DNA from: an uncultured Prevotellaceae bacterium
GTDB lineage: Bacteria; Bacteroidota; Bacteroidia; Bacteroidales; Bacteroidaceae
DNA: 64,000 nucleotides
Reading direction: 5' to 3'
Assembly (NCBI GenBank): GCA_900316285.1
Contig: ONCG01000017.1
Coordinates: 1-64,000, forward strand
Shown here piece after piece: positions 1-8,027 of the stretch (position 1 is its first letter; each line of letters starts with the position of its first letter). The notes beneath the pieces are model-generated. The model was not told the DNA's origin and searched no databases. It saw only the letters and a list, made by a program, of their open reading frames with translations. The position numbers and the translations under genes are program-made.

Positions 1-75
1 ATTCCGAACAGAGAAGTTAAGCCCGCTTGCGCCGATGGTACTGCAATGCAATGTGGGAGAGTAGGTAGCCGCCTT
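1..75 (+). rRNA. rrf: 5S ribosomal RNA, 3' part
   Basis: The window opens inside a 5S rRNA. The conserved block GAACAGAGAAGTTAAGCCC is followed by GCGCCGATGGTACTG and the closing GGGAGAGTAGGTAGCCGCC, the normal order of the 3' two thirds of a bacterial 5S gene. The 5' part and the expected 23S and 16S genes lie to the left of the window. A T-run and a strong hairpin follow directly, as at the end of an rRNA operon. Confidence 0.93.
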
Positions 76-85
76 TTTTGAAGTG

Positions 86-123
86 AGAGCCCTGTGGTCA
101 CAAGACTGCAGGGCTCTTTTTTT
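86..123 (+). terminator. Rho-independent terminator of the rRNA operon
   Basis: AGAGCCCTG (86-94) pairs perfectly with CAGGGCTCT (109-117) and is followed by seven T. It lies directly after the 5S gene, so it should end the rRNA transcript. Confidence 0.9.
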
Positions 124-182
124 AGCCCCCCTTTCGTCCCCCGAAAGCCCCCCTGTCGTCCCCCGAGGGGGACACTATAGTT
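124..182. repeat. Family A palindromic element, intergenic copy
   Basis: AGCCCCCCTTTCGTCCCCCG is partly duplicated and followed by CCCCCGAGGGGGACACTATAG. The same sequence is found inside coding genes at 17359, 18886 and 19815 and at the edges of genes at 20768 and 21298. This copy lies between the rRNA terminator and the next promoter. The rest of 183-282 holds no gene. Confidence 0.75.
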
Positions 183-282
183 TTCGAAGTTTGTAACCCC
201 CACGCGGCTCTTTCACTGAAACGTCCCCCTACATGTGGAAGGGGAGGGAACGGTGGCTAGCTTCAAAAACTTTGGTTTTTGT

Positions 283-313
283 TTTGCATTTCGCTTACTT
301 ATTCGTAATTTTG
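283..313 (+). promoter_or_regulatory. Bacteroidetes-type promoter
   Basis: TTTG (283-286), a 19-bp spacer and TAATTTTG (306-313) match the Bacteroidetes vegetative consensus. The downstream ATG is at 333, giving a short leader. Confidence 0.75.
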
Positions 314-332
314 CCGATGCAATCTTGTTTCT

Positions 333-899
333 ATGGATTTCGGTTATCATATACATCGTTGCTGGTGTCGGTTGTGTAGGATAGGGCATAGCCGGGGCTT
401 TGGCATACAGTCGCCGTTTGCTTACCAGATGGTGACCGATGTGCTATGCCAGACGAATCCCTACTATCTCTATGATGATCTGAAGTCGTTGTTCCCTCAG
501 CTGCGAGGATTGCGGCTGCGTATTTGCAAGATGCTGCTCCGCTTGTCGAATGCGCAGCAATCGGCAGAAACCTATTTTGATGATGGCCTTCCGAAAGAAT
601 ACATGGCATACGTGAAAGCCGGAAACCGGAAGGGGCAGTTCCTCCCCGCGCCTGATGAGTCTTGTCGTTTCTTCCTTTTTACGACAGAGAACAAAGAAAC
701 TGTTGTGCGTGTTCTTGACTCGGCGCATGATGGAACGATTGTTTTTCTTGACCGAATCTATGGCAATGAAGATGCCGTTGAGCTATGGGAACAAGTGAAG
801 AAACACCCTCGTGTCAGTGCCACTTTCGACCTCTTCGACTGTGGTATTGCGGTGCTGAATCGGTCGGTGCAAAAGATGAATTACACGATGAACCTGTGA
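333..899 (+). CDS. Conserved hypothetical protein, methyltransferase-related N-terminus
   Basis: 188 aa. Residues about 20-35 (RGFGIQSPFAYQMV) resemble the HG(I/V)xSPFVY motif that opens a Bacteroidetes family of class I SAM-dependent methyltransferases. The end (ELWEQVKKHP...FDLFDCGIAVL) resembles the last two strands of that family. The protein is shorter than the usual 230-260 aa and the middle shows no clear glycine-rich SAM-binding loop, so activity is doubtful. The ATG at 333 fits the promoter at 283-313. Seen: motifs and length. Inferred: a diverged or degenerate methyltransferase. Confidence 0.6.
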   Translation: MDFGYHIHRCWCRLCRIGHSRGFGIQSPFAYQMVTDVLCQTNPYYLYDDLKSLFPQLRGLRLRICKMLLRLSNAQQSAETYFDDGLPKEYMAYVKAGNRKGQFLPAPDESCRFFLFTTENKETVVRVLDSAHDGTIVFLDRIYGNEDAVELWEQVKKHPRVSATFDLFDCGIAVLNRSVQKMNYTMNL

Positions 900-945
900 A
901 TAAACATTTTTTAGCAATTTGGGGCTATAAAATATTGCTAAAATG

Positions 946-976
946 CTTGTAAATACAAAATATTTTACTACTTTTG
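946..976 (+). promoter_or_regulatory. Bacteroidetes-type promoter
   Basis: CTTG (946-949), a 19-bp spacer and TACTTTTG (969-976), close to the consensus TTTG-N19-TAnnTTTG. It lies 50 bp ahead of the ATG at 1028 of the DUF2795 gene. Confidence 0.75.
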
Positions 977-1027
977 CGGTCAAATTAAAAAAAGAGGAAA
1001 TTCCTAACAACAAAAACAATAAGAACT

Positions 1028-1249
1028 ATGTATTGGACACTTGAATTGGCTTCAAAACTTGAGGATGCACCCTGGCCCGCAACCAAGGACGAGTTGATAG
1101 ACTATGCTATACGCTCAGGCGCTCCACTTGAGGTGCTTGAGAACCTTCAGGAAATAGAGGACGAGGGTGATGTTTATGACAGCATCGAAGACATCTGGCC
1201 CGACTATCCCACGAAAGAAGACTTTCTTTTCAACGAGGATGAGTATTAA
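1028..1249 (+). CDS. DUF2795 family small acidic protein
   Basis: 73 aa, strongly acidic. The sequence (MYWTLELASKLEDAPWPATK, then DELIDYAIRSGAPLEVLENL and EDIWPDYPTKEDFLFNEDEY) is the near-invariant small protein found through Bacteroidales and assigned to DUF2795. The fold should be a short helical domain; its function is not known. It has its own promoter and terminator, so it is probably a highly expressed single-gene unit. The strong conservation makes the call and the start safe. Confidence 0.9.
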   Translation: MYWTLELASKLEDAPWPATKDELIDYAIRSGAPLEVLENLQEIEDEGDVYDSIEDIWPDYPTKEDFLFNEDEY

Positions 1250-1250
1250 G

Positions 1251-1291
1251 GAAATAAGCGAAGTAGCTCCCAATGCTACTTCGCTTATTTC
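1251..1291 (+). terminator. Strong terminator hairpin after the DUF2795 gene
   Basis: GAAATAAGCGAAGTAGC (1251-1267) pairs over 17 bp with GCTACTTCGCTTATTTC (1275-1291), followed by a T-rich stretch. It starts two bases after the stop codon. Confidence 0.85.
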
Positions 1292-1398
1292 TTATTTAAC
1301 AATGTACAAATTATTTAACGATGTCCAGAACGTTTTCTCGCTAGTCCTGTCATGCGTTATGGTCACCTTCATCTTTTAAGTAAGGAATGATTGGCTGA

Positions 1399-2628
1399 TC
1401 ATTTAATCACAGCCTTGGTCATTTCCTTCAGGTACTTCTCTGTGAGTCCGTTGATGTATTTCTGTGTCTTCTGTGCCGCCTTGGTCAGCACGCCTACCTC
1501 TTTGTACATCTCCGTAAAGCCTTGGTTCTGCTCGGTGTAGAACTCCAGAATTCCTTTGTATATTTCGCCAAATTCTGCTTTTTCAGTTGGTGGCACGTCG
1601 AGACTATTCAGGTATTTGATGAAGTCCTGAAACTTCACGTCCAACTCCTTGTTGAGCTTGGTAATCTGTGCGAATATACGGTCTGACCCCGTGAGTGACT
1701 TCATCTTGAAGTGTGGCTCGAGCGAAGCGTAGGTGGCTTTGATGGCATCCATATTGGCTTTCATGGCCATTCCCTTTGCCTCTACCTGCATCATCTGCTC
1801 GGGTGTCGGTTCCCAATTAGATGACTGGCTGAAGGATTCGTTGTAGCCAGGGATTGTATCAATTGCCAATTCGTCAGCCACTACGTCGTCATTCACCAAT
1901 TCGTCAGCCACTACGTCGTCATTCACCAATTCGTCAGCTACTACGTCGTCATTCACCAATTCGTCAGCTACTACGTCGTCATTCCCTATCATCTGTCGTT
2001 GGTTCAGAAGACTTTCGCCAGAGTTGCGGCCCACGCGGTCCTCAATCTTGAATGTTTTATTTGATGTCTCACCAGCCTTCTCGTAGAGGTCGGGGCGCAG
2101 CGAGGTAATCATATAAATAGTGCCATTGACATTCAGTTTGTCGGCAGCAGGCTCCCACACGATGGCGTAAGCATCTCGCAGTTCTGGATTAGCTGGGTTT
2201 TTTGTGGCCAAAAACCACATCTCCTGTGTCGACTTCATTCGGACTTGGTAGGTTTTGCTCGAACTCCTGTCGTTGGTGACTACTTGCAATGAAAACCGTT
2301 GGGGGTTGCCAGGCATGATGTGCAGAATTTGGTAACTGACAGACTCATCCTTCATGAAATCGTCGGAAATCATGGTCAGGTAAGCATTGCTTTCGTCACA
2401 TGTAAAGTTAACGACACGCTCACTCGACTCAATGATATTGGTGTTGGGGTTCTTGGTGACGGCGTAGGTCTGTCCCTCTTTCTTGCCATAAAGGTCGGCG
2501 ATGAACTCCAAGCTCTTGATGACATTGGTCGGCTTGTTCTGTGAAGCTTTCGCCGTTGCCTTCGATTGGGCATTGACTGTTGTGATAGCGCTGCATGCGA
2601 TGAGCAGCATGATAATGATTCGTTTCAT
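1399..2628 (-). CDS. Secreted hypothetical protein with decapeptide repeats
   Basis: 409 aa with a signal peptide (MKRIIIMLLIACSAITTVNA, cleavage before QS), so exported. Residues about 30-205 look like a folded beta-rich domain. Residues 217-255 carry four copies of VNDDVVADEL encoded by 30-bp tandem repeats. The C-terminal 120 residues are helical (EKAEFGEIYKGILEFYTEQ). It is the last gene of a minus-strand set behind an ECF sigma factor and its anti-sigma, and is likely part of that envelope stress response or a target of it. No family recognised for the domains. Confidence 0.75.
   Translation of the reverse strand: MKRIIIMLLIACSAITTVNAQSKATAKASQNKPTNVIKSLEFIADLYGKKEGQTYAVTKNPNTNIIESSERVVNFTCDESNAYLTMISDDFMKDESVSYQILHIMPGNPQRFSLQVVTNDRSSSKTYQVRMKSTQEMWFLATKNPANPELRDAYAIVWEPAADKLNVNGTIYMITSLRPDLYEKAGETSNKTFKIEDRVGRNSGESLLNQRQMIGNDDVVADELVNDDVVADELVNDDVVADELVNDDVVADELAIDTIPGYNESFSQSSNWEPTPEQMMQVEAKGMAMKANMDAIKATYASLEPHFKMKSLTGSDRIFAQITKLNKELDVKFQDFIKYLNSLDVPPTEKAEFGEIYKGILEFYTEQNQGFTEMYKEVGVLTKAAQKTQKYINGLTEKYLKEMTKAVIK
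1867..1986 (-). repeat. Four 30-bp tandem repeats inside the coding region
   Basis: Four in-frame 30-bp units encode VNDDVVADEL. Two units share one synonymous base (GCCA on the plus strand) and the other two share another (GCTA), which suggests unequal exchange or duplication of blocks. The unit length is a multiple of three, so copy changes keep the frame. Confidence 0.9.
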
Positions 2629-2640
2629 ATTGTTGCTTTT

Positions 2641-3312
2641 TTATTGTTGTGCTGTTTGTTCTAAATGATGTTTTGCTATTTCGAGTTCCAGCTCCACCCA
2701 CTTCAAGTAAGCTTCGTCGGCCTGCTTTTTCAGAAGGGCTATTTCCTCGGGGGTGTACTTGTAGTTCTCTGGACGGGTGATGGGAATGTCGCGCTCCGTC
2801 AATGTCACGGGCTTGGTTTTTGGAGCTGGGGCTTGAGCAATCTCCATCTTTGGCGCCTCCTCTGCTTTCACCTCAGGCGTTACAGGTTCTGCAACCGTCG
2901 TCTCCTGTGCTATGAGAGTAGCATTGCGCTTTGCAACGGCGGTTCGCACCTTTGCTTTCTTAGCCTTTGTAGGAGTAGTGCTCGGCTGCGGTGCCTCCTT
3001 CTCCACTTCTGCTATCATGGGCTTTTCCACCTTATGAGTCTCAGGAGTAACCACTTTCTTCTCCTTTGCGAGCGGGGTAGGGGATGAGGTTTTTGGTGGC
3101 ATCATGAGTACGACCATGATAGCGGCAACACAAGCGGCTGCCACCCAGTGCCAGACAATGCGGCGGGGCTTTCTTTGTTCGTTGGCCATCCGCTTCATCA
3201 GTCGGGCGTTCAAGTCGGCTGGCATCTGCGGCAGCTCTGCCTCGTCCTGCCTGAGTGCTTCGCGCAGGGCGTTGTCCTTTTGGCGTAATGTATCAAGTTT
3301 GTCCTCCTTCAT
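2641..3312 (-). CDS. Anti-sigma factor, single-pass membrane protein
   Basis: 223 aa. The cytoplasmic N-terminus (residues 1-55) has the charged helical look of anti-sigma domains, with LPQMPADLNARLMKRM. It is followed by one membrane segment at about 58-76 (IVWHWVAAACVAAIMVVLMM) and a long Lys/Pro/Ala-rich periplasmic part ending in a helix. Its start overlaps the stop of the sigma gene (3309-3312, ATGA), so the two are translationally coupled. By position it should hold the ECF sigma factor at the inner membrane. No HxxxCxxC zinc motif is visible. Confidence 0.8.
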   Translation of the reverse strand: MKEDKLDTLRQKDNALREALRQDEAELPQMPADLNARLMKRMANEQRKPRRIVWHWVAAACVAAIMVVLMMPPKTSSPTPLAKEKKVVTPETHKVEKPMIAEVEKEAPQPSTTPTKAKKAKVRTAVAKRNATLIAQETTVAEPVTPEVKAEEAPKMEIAQAPAPKTKPVTLTERDIPITRPENYKYTPEEIALLKKQADEAYLKWVELELEIAKHHLEQTAQQ

Positions 3313-3860
3313 GACTGTAACATTTTTATGATTCTACATAGTTTCTTTCTTGTTCGGCTCAGGCGTGAGGCGATGGTTGTGGGTATCGACTCTGTGATGT
3401 CGGCTATCTCCTTCAGACTCCGTTCCTCGTAATAGAACATCGTGATGAGTGCCCTCTCCTCTGGCGGTAGGTGCTTCAGGGCTGCGCGTATCAGCTGCAC
3501 CGTCTCCGTGCTCACATGCCCCAGCGTTTCGTCCACCTCGGCATCTGACAGCTTGTCGGCCTCACGACCATGGTCCTCAAAGTAAACAACGGGCAAGCGT
3601 TTGTGGCGCAGGAAGCTGATGGCCTCATTGTAGGCTATGCGCAATATCCACGTGCGGAGCGACGACCTGCCAGCGTCGTACTGCCCGATGTTCCTGAAGA
3701 CCTTGACAAAAACATCCTGATACACCTCCTCGGCATTCTCCGCGACGGCTACGAGACGCACCACCAGCGCAAACACTTCACGGCCATATTGGTCGATGGT
3801 CTGTTGTTGTGCTTTGGTTTCCTGTCTGGACAGGCCCTTTATCAGTTCTGTTTCGGTCAT
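3309..3860 (-). CDS. ECF-type RNA polymerase sigma factor
   Basis: 183 aa, the usual ECF length. Region 2 is seen around residues 30-95 (VYQDVFVKVFRN, SLRTWILRIAYNEAISFLRHKR) and region 4 around 130-180 (LPPEERALITMFYYEERSLK, then EIADITESIPTTIASRLSRTRKKL), joined by a short linker. It should direct RNA polymerase to promoters of an envelope or stress regulon under control of the anti-sigma factor encoded next. A TACCTTTG box lies about 100 bp upstream (3964-3971). The start at 3860 gives a normal N-terminus. Confidence 0.93.
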   Translation of the reverse strand: MTETELIKGLSRQETKAQQQTIDQYGREVFALVVRLVAVAENAEEVYQDVFVKVFRNIGQYDAGRSSLRTWILRIAYNEAISFLRHKRLPVVYFEDHGREADKLSDAEVDETLGHVSTETVQLIRAALKHLPPEERALITMFYYEERSLKEIADITESIPTTIASRLSRTRKKLCRIIKMLQS

Positions 3861-3963
3861 GCTTTATTTTTCTCTATCTATATATACGCAGAAAAGAGGG
3901 GAAACATTGCAGTCACGAAGAAAAAAGGTTATCCCTTACTTGTTCCGCAACTTAAATCGTTTG

Positions 3964-3971
3964 CAAAGGTA
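3964..3971 (-). promoter_or_regulatory. Promoter -7 box of the sigma factor operon
   Basis: CAAAGGTA on the plus strand reads TACCTTTG on the minus strand, matching TAnnTTTG. No good -33 box is visible at the right distance, so this is a moderate call. Confidence 0.5.
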
Positions 3972-4044
3972 CACTTTTCTGTATGCAGATGAAACAAATT
4001 ATAAAAAAATATGAAGGTTTTACGTGTTGTTTAATTTTTATTTG

Positions 4045-4052
4045 TATCTTTG
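4045..4052 (+). promoter_or_regulatory. Promoter -7 box of the 45-aa ORF
   Basis: TATCTTTG ends 27 bp before the ATG at 4080. This exact -7 sequence recurs ahead of many genes in the window. Confidence 0.6.
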
Positions 4053-4079
4053 CTGCAGAAAGCATTAATTCTCAGAAAT

Positions 4080-4217
4080 ATGAGCGAAGACGAATACCGC
4101 CGCGAGGAACTCATCCGCGAGATAGAGCGCCGCGTGGAGCAGATGACCCTCCGACAACTGGAGGCGTTGCAATATGAACTGGAGACAAAGGACTATTCGG
4201 CTGACGATGCCGGATAG
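4080..4217 (+). CDS. Small charged protein, 45 aa
   Basis: The ORF begins MSEDEYRREELIREIERR and ends ETKDYSADDAG. It is almost wholly predicted helix with alternating Glu and Arg (REEL, REIERRVEQM, RQLEALQYEL), typical of a small coiled-coil protein. Support for it being real: its own TATCTTTG box upstream, an ATG at a normal distance, and a terminator whose 5' arm lies in its last codons. I do not recognise a family and infer no function. Confidence 0.6.
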   Translation: MSEDEYRREELIREIERRVEQMTLRQLEALQYELETKDYSADDAG

Positions 4218-4223
4218 TCCTTT
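4187..4223 (+). terminator. Terminator overlapping the end of the 45-aa ORF
   Basis: AAAGGACTAT followed by CGGC (4187-4200) pairs with GCCG and ATAGTCCTTT (4209-4223). The stop codon TAG lies inside the 3' arm. Confidence 0.75.
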
Positions 4224-4237
4224 GTGCTAGTACCTCT

Positions 4238-4266
4238 TTCGGGCAGACACGGGGGTCTGCCCCTAC
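4238..4266. repeat. GGGCAGAC palindromic repeat
   Basis: TTCGGGCAGACACGGGGGTC followed by TGCCCCTAC; the arms GGGCAGAC and GTCTGCCC pair. Other copies are at 8569, 8687, 11405, 15234, 41056, 42753, 51181 and 51235. All copies are intergenic. Confidence 0.85.
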
Positions 4267-4307
4267 CGTTGGCTGCAAAGCATTAAATATCCTATTTACG
4301 GACATAA

Positions 4308-4402
4308 AACCCTGCATTCTTTCCCCGCTTCGCTCTGAAAGCGTCTCCTACGTCGCCGAGCGACAGCCGCCCCTTATCAAGGGGCTCTAAATCTCCCCTT
4401 TA
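4308..4402. repeat. Dispersed element shared with 45788-45925
   Basis: CCCTGCATTCTTTCCCCGCT, AAAGCGTCTCCT, CGTCGCCGAGCGA and CCCCTTATCAAGGGGCTCTA appear in the same order as in the inverted copy at 45788-45925, which is longer. It is intergenic. A short block GGAAGTGGAGCTTGCGAAAC (about 4420-4439) follows and is also found at 40875 and 42559. Confidence 0.7.
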
Positions 4403-4473
4403 AGCCCTTTATTCCCTTGGGAAGTGGAGCTTGCGAAACTTCAATCATCAATTAAATATCTGTCAAAAAACGT

Positions 4474-6597
4474 ATGAAAACCAAAAGCATTATTATGACA
4501 CTTGCGATTTCTGCCGCATTGACTTCTGCGGTAAGTAGTTGCCAGGAGGCACAACGCAACAATCCTTTGTTAGAGGAGAGTCAGCTGCCCTACGGAGCAC
4601 CTGATTTCAGTAAGATTAAAACCACCGACTATCTGCCGGCCTTCGAGACTGCCATTCAGCAGCAGCGCGATAACATCGCCGCGATAGTCAGCAATCCCGA
4701 TTCGGCCACTTTCGAGAACACCATCTTGGCTTATGAGGAGAGTGGACGTCTGGTGGACAAGGTGGGGCGTGTGTTCTTTGCCCTGACCGAGGCCGACAAA
4801 ACGCCCGAGCTCACCGAGATCGAGAAGAAGGTGATGCCCATGCTCACGGAGTTGGAGAACGAAATCTCGTTCAATGTGTCGCTCTTCGAGCGCATTCGCC
4901 AGGTCTACGACCGCGAGCACGAAACGCTTCAGGGCGAGGAGCAGAAACTCCTTGAGGAGACCTATAAGGAGTTTGTGCGCAAGGGTGCGTTGCTGTCAGA
5001 CGAAAAGAAGGAGCGCATGAAGGCCATCAACCTGCGCATCACCGACCTGCAGCAACAGTGGGGCGACCTATTGCTTGAGGCCACCAACAATGCAGTGGTG
5101 TGGGTGGACAGCAAAGAGAAGCTCGCCGGCCTGAACGATGCCGACATTGAGCAATGCAAGAAAGATGCAGAGAGTCGTGGCGGCAAGGCTCCCTATGCCA
5201 TCGTCATCGTCAACACCACCCAGCAGCCCCTGCTGGCCAGTCTCGACAATCGCGACTTGCGCCGTCAGGTCTATGAGGCATCTATCCATCGTACCGACGG
5301 CACGGGTAAGTTCAACACCTATTCTATTGTGAGTGAGATTGCCAAGCTGCGTGCCGAGCAGGCAGAACTGATGGGCTATCAAAACTATGCCGCCTACTCG
5401 CTGGAGAAGACTATGGCCAAGACGCCCGAGAACGTCTATGCCTTCCTGAAGAGCCTCATTGCCCAATACAAGCCCAAAGCCGATGCAGAGACCAAGGCCA
5501 TTGAGGACTTCGCCCGCCAGACGATGGGTGCCGACTTCCAGTTGGAGCCCTACGACCGTTTCTACTATTCGGCAAAGATGAAGAATCAGATGCTGAACAT
5601 CAGCGACGACGAGATCAAGTCGTATTTCAACGTTGACAGCGTCCTGATCAATGGCGTGTTCTATGCCGCCAATCGCGCCTATGGCCTCACGTTTAAGCAG
5701 CGCACCGACATCCCGACCTATCATCCCGACATGAAAGTATTCGAGGTGTTCGACAAGGACGGCAAGCAAAAGGCACTCTTCTATTGCGACTACTTCCGTC
5801 GTCCTACGAAGCGTGGCGGAGCCTGGATGGATGGCTTTGCCAAGCAGAGTCGCCACTATGGCCAGCTGCCCATCATCTTCAATGTGTGCAACAACGCAAA
5901 AGCACCCGAAGGAAAGCCCTCGCTGCTGACGTGGGACGAGGTGACTACGCTCTTCCATGAGTTTGGTCATGCCCTTCACGGCATCCTCTCCGACTGCAAC
6001 TACAATCGTTTGAGCGGCACGTCGGTGGCCCGCGACTTTGTAGAGATGCCGTCGCAGTTCAACGAGTCGTTTGCCTCCATTCCTGAGGTTTTCGACAACT
6101 ACGCCCGCCATTGTGACACCGGTGAGCCGATGCCTGCCGAGCTGAAGGAGCGCATGCTGAAGAGCATCAACTTCCAGACCGCCTATGCACTGGGCGAGAA
6201 CCTCGCTGCAACCTGTCTTGACATGGCTTGGCACATGCTGCCTTCCAATAAGATTCCTACGGCAGAGCAGGCCGATGCCTTCGAGACCGAGGCACTACAG
6301 CAGGTGGGCTTGCTCGACAAGCAGATTCCGCCTCGCTATCGCACCAGCTATTTCAATCACGTATGGGGTAGCGGCTATGCTGCCGGCTACTACAGCTACC
6401 TGTGGACCGAGGTGCTTGCCGTGAACATTGCCGACGTCTTTGCCAAGCGCGGTGCCCTCGACCCCGCCACTGGTAGCGACTTCTGCCAAAAGGTGCTGAG
6501 CCGAGGCAACACAGGCGACCTCATGCAGATGTTCACCGACTTCACTGGAATGGCCCAGCCCGATGCCTCTGGCCTGCTTAAAGCACGCGGACTCTGA
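4474..6597 (+). CDS. dcp: M3 family peptidyl-dipeptidase lipoprotein
   Basis: 707 aa, close to the usual length of Dcp-type M3 metallopeptidases. The N-terminus has a lipoprotein signal (SAVSSC lipobox, Cys about residue 23), so it should be anchored in the envelope. The long helical N-terminal region is followed by the catalytic zinc motif HEFGH at residues 495-499, with the third ligand expected in DFVEMPSQFNESF about 27 residues later. The C-terminal SGYAAGYYSYLWTEVLA block is typical of the family. It should release C-terminal dipeptides from peptides in the periplasm. It stands alone, with repeats on both sides. Confidence 0.93.
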   Translation: MKTKSIIMTLAISAALTSAVSSCQEAQRNNPLLEESQLPYGAPDFSKIKTTDYLPAFETAIQQQRDNIAAIVSNPDSATFENTILAYEESGRLVDKVGRVFFALTEADKTPELTEIEKKVMPMLTELENEISFNVSLFERIRQVYDREHETLQGEEQKLLEETYKEFVRKGALLSDEKKERMKAINLRITDLQQQWGDLLLEATNNAVVWVDSKEKLAGLNDADIEQCKKDAESRGGKAPYAIVIVNTTQQPLLASLDNRDLRRQVYEASIHRTDGTGKFNTYSIVSEIAKLRAEQAELMGYQNYAAYSLEKTMAKTPENVYAFLKSLIAQYKPKADAETKAIEDFARQTMGADFQLEPYDRFYYSAKMKNQMLNISDDEIKSYFNVDSVLINGVFYAANRAYGLTFKQRTDIPTYHPDMKVFEVFDKDGKQKALFYCDYFRRPTKRGGAWMDGFAKQSRHYGQLPIIFNVCNNAKAPEGKPSLLTWDEVTTLFHEFGHALHGILSDCNYNRLSGTSVARDFVEMPSQFNESFASIPEVFDNYARHCDTGEPMPAELKERMLKSINFQTAYALGENLAATCLDMAWHMLPSNKIPTAEQADAFETEALQQVGLLDKQIPPRYRTSYFNHVWGSGYAAGYYSYLWTEVLAVNIADVFAKRGALDPATGSDFCQKVLSRGNTGDLMQMFTDFTGMAQPDASGLLKARGL

Positions 6598-6639
6598 TTT
6601 CATACAACCAATTGTTGCCATTTAAAAATGGAAACATGA

Positions 6640-6904
6640 GGGGATGTGTCAAAAAGGAATAATGGATGAAAAGACGCTGCCAGTAGTCCCCTCCTCTTGG
6701 GAGGAGGGGTCAGGGGTGGTAGAGAAAAATAATGATATAACCTATTATCAATTAAGTATTTAGTATAGGTCGAACCTTATTTGTCGCTTCCCCCGTCGCT
6801 GCGCTCCCCTCATCGCTCCCTCCTCGCGCTTCGCCACCCCTTACCCCTCCTTCCCGAAGGAGGGGACTACAAATTGACTCCTTTCTTCAATTTGGCACAT
6901 CCCC
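6640..6904. repeat. MITE-like element, long form (family E)
   Basis: The ends GGGGATGTGTCAAA (6640-6653) and TTTGGCACATCCCC (6891-6904) are inverted repeats with one mismatch. Inside, AGTCCCCTCC...GGAGGGGTCAGGGGTGGT is matched in reverse by CCCTTACCCCTCC...GGAGGGGACT, giving a large inverted structure. No transposase is present. A 150-bp form at 45611 keeps the same ends but lacks the centre. Together with flanking bases this accounts for the whole gap between the dipeptidase and the next gene. Confidence 0.75.
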
Positions 6905-6929
6905 TTTTATTCGTCTTGCAGGATTTCAG

Positions 6930-7226
6930 CTATTTGATATTGACTTTCAGATATCCCTTCAGCGCCTCCACGTAGTCCTCAAAGGCTTTCAGACCTGCGG
7001 GCGTGATGCGGCAGAGCGTGCAGGGACGCTTGCCCTTGAAAGTCTTCTCCACCTCAATGTAGCCCGCCGCTGAGAGTTTATCTATTTGCACACTCAGGTT
7101 GCCCGCCGTAGCTCCCGTCTGCTCCTTGATATACGGGAACTCTGCTTCTTCGGTGCTGATGAGTAGCGACATCACGGCGAGTCGCAACTCGGAGTGCAGC
7201 AGTGGGTCTAATGGTTGGAACGGCAT
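6930..7226 (-). CDS. Winged-helix transcriptional regulator
   Basis: 98 aa, a single winged-helix domain: HSELRLAVMSLLI, then EQTGATAGNLSVQIDKLSAA as the recognition helix region and GYIEVEKTFKGKRPCTLCRI as the wing. This matches the small MarR/ArsR-like HTH_34 group. It follows the membrane protein gene with 3 bp between, so both are one transcript. Such pairs usually act with the regulator controlling its own operon; the ligand is unknown. Confidence 0.85.
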   Translation of the reverse strand: MPFQPLDPLLHSELRLAVMSLLISTEEAEFPYIKEQTGATAGNLSVQIDKLSAAGYIEVEKTFKGKRPCTLCRITPAGLKAFEDYVEALKGYLKVNIK

Positions 7227-7229
7227 TGG

Positions 7230-7919
7230 CTACTTCTGTTTCTTAATCATCCAGCCTGGGAGCATCAGGCCGACGAGGGCGAACAAGGCTACGATGAGGT
7301 TGGGGGCTATGTTGTGGAGAACCCAGTAAGAATTGCCTTGAAGATTGCATCTGGCCAATATAGTCTCTGTCACGCAGAAAGAATCCCAGAAGAATCCACC
7401 GATGCCGCCAATGATGCCGCACCACACTAGCCAACGAGCCTTCAGTATGTAGCCATTAATGGTGATGGCCATACCCATCATCAGCAAGATAATGCCAAGA
7501 GGGCTAATACGGTTCTGGAAATAGATCTGTATATTATTTGCCACATGGGCATCATAAAGCATCAGCCTATTGAATAGAAAAGAAAGCACAAAGAAGGAAA
7601 GTGCGAAGATGCCGAATGTCTGCCAGGTCTTATCAACCATTGAGCCGACGAAGCTGGCAGGGGCCTTTGGCTTATTCCTTTTGAGATAATAATCAATACC
7701 TATTACTAATACAGGTATCAAGGCATAGAGCAGATAAATCGCCATGTTTTGAGTGAGCAGGTAGCAAATGCTGACAAGAAGGGCTATGCCGATGATGCAA
7801 AGACCAGCGATGAAGAGCGACTGTCCTGCATTTCTTGATGCCGACTTGCGGCTCTGTGCAATCTGCTCGGTGATGATTTCCAGACTGCGCTCAGCAGTCA
7901 GATTGCTGTTTTCTTCCAT
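7230..7919 (-). CDS. Multi-pass membrane protein paired with winged-helix regulator
   Basis: 229 aa. A short cytoplasmic N-terminus (MEENSNLTAERSLEIITEQI) is followed by about six membrane segments between residues 33 and 225. Bacteroidetes often carry such a membrane protein next to a small winged-helix regulator, where the N-terminal SLEIITxxI segment is common. No enzyme motif is visible and the function is not known. The promoter at 8028-8059 drives it and the regulator. Confidence 0.75.
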   Translation of the reverse strand: MEENSNLTAERSLEIITEQIAQSRKSASRNAGQSLFIAGLCIIGIALLVSICYLLTQNMAIYLLYALIPVLVIGIDYYLKRNKPKAPASFVGSMVDKTWQTFGIFALSFFVLSFLFNRLMLYDAHVANNIQIYFQNRISPLGIILLMMGMAITINGYILKARWLVWCGIIGGIGGFFWDSFCVTETILARCNLQGNSYWVLHNIAPNLIVALFALVGLMLPGWMIKKQK

Positions 7920-8027
7920 TGTCGTTTCGTTTTTTAAAAGATGTTCTAGTTTGTTTTACTACTCTCCGGCCTCGTCAGCGCTCCTGCAGATAGCACGTCA
8001 GAGGCCAATTGTGTCCGGTTCACGATG

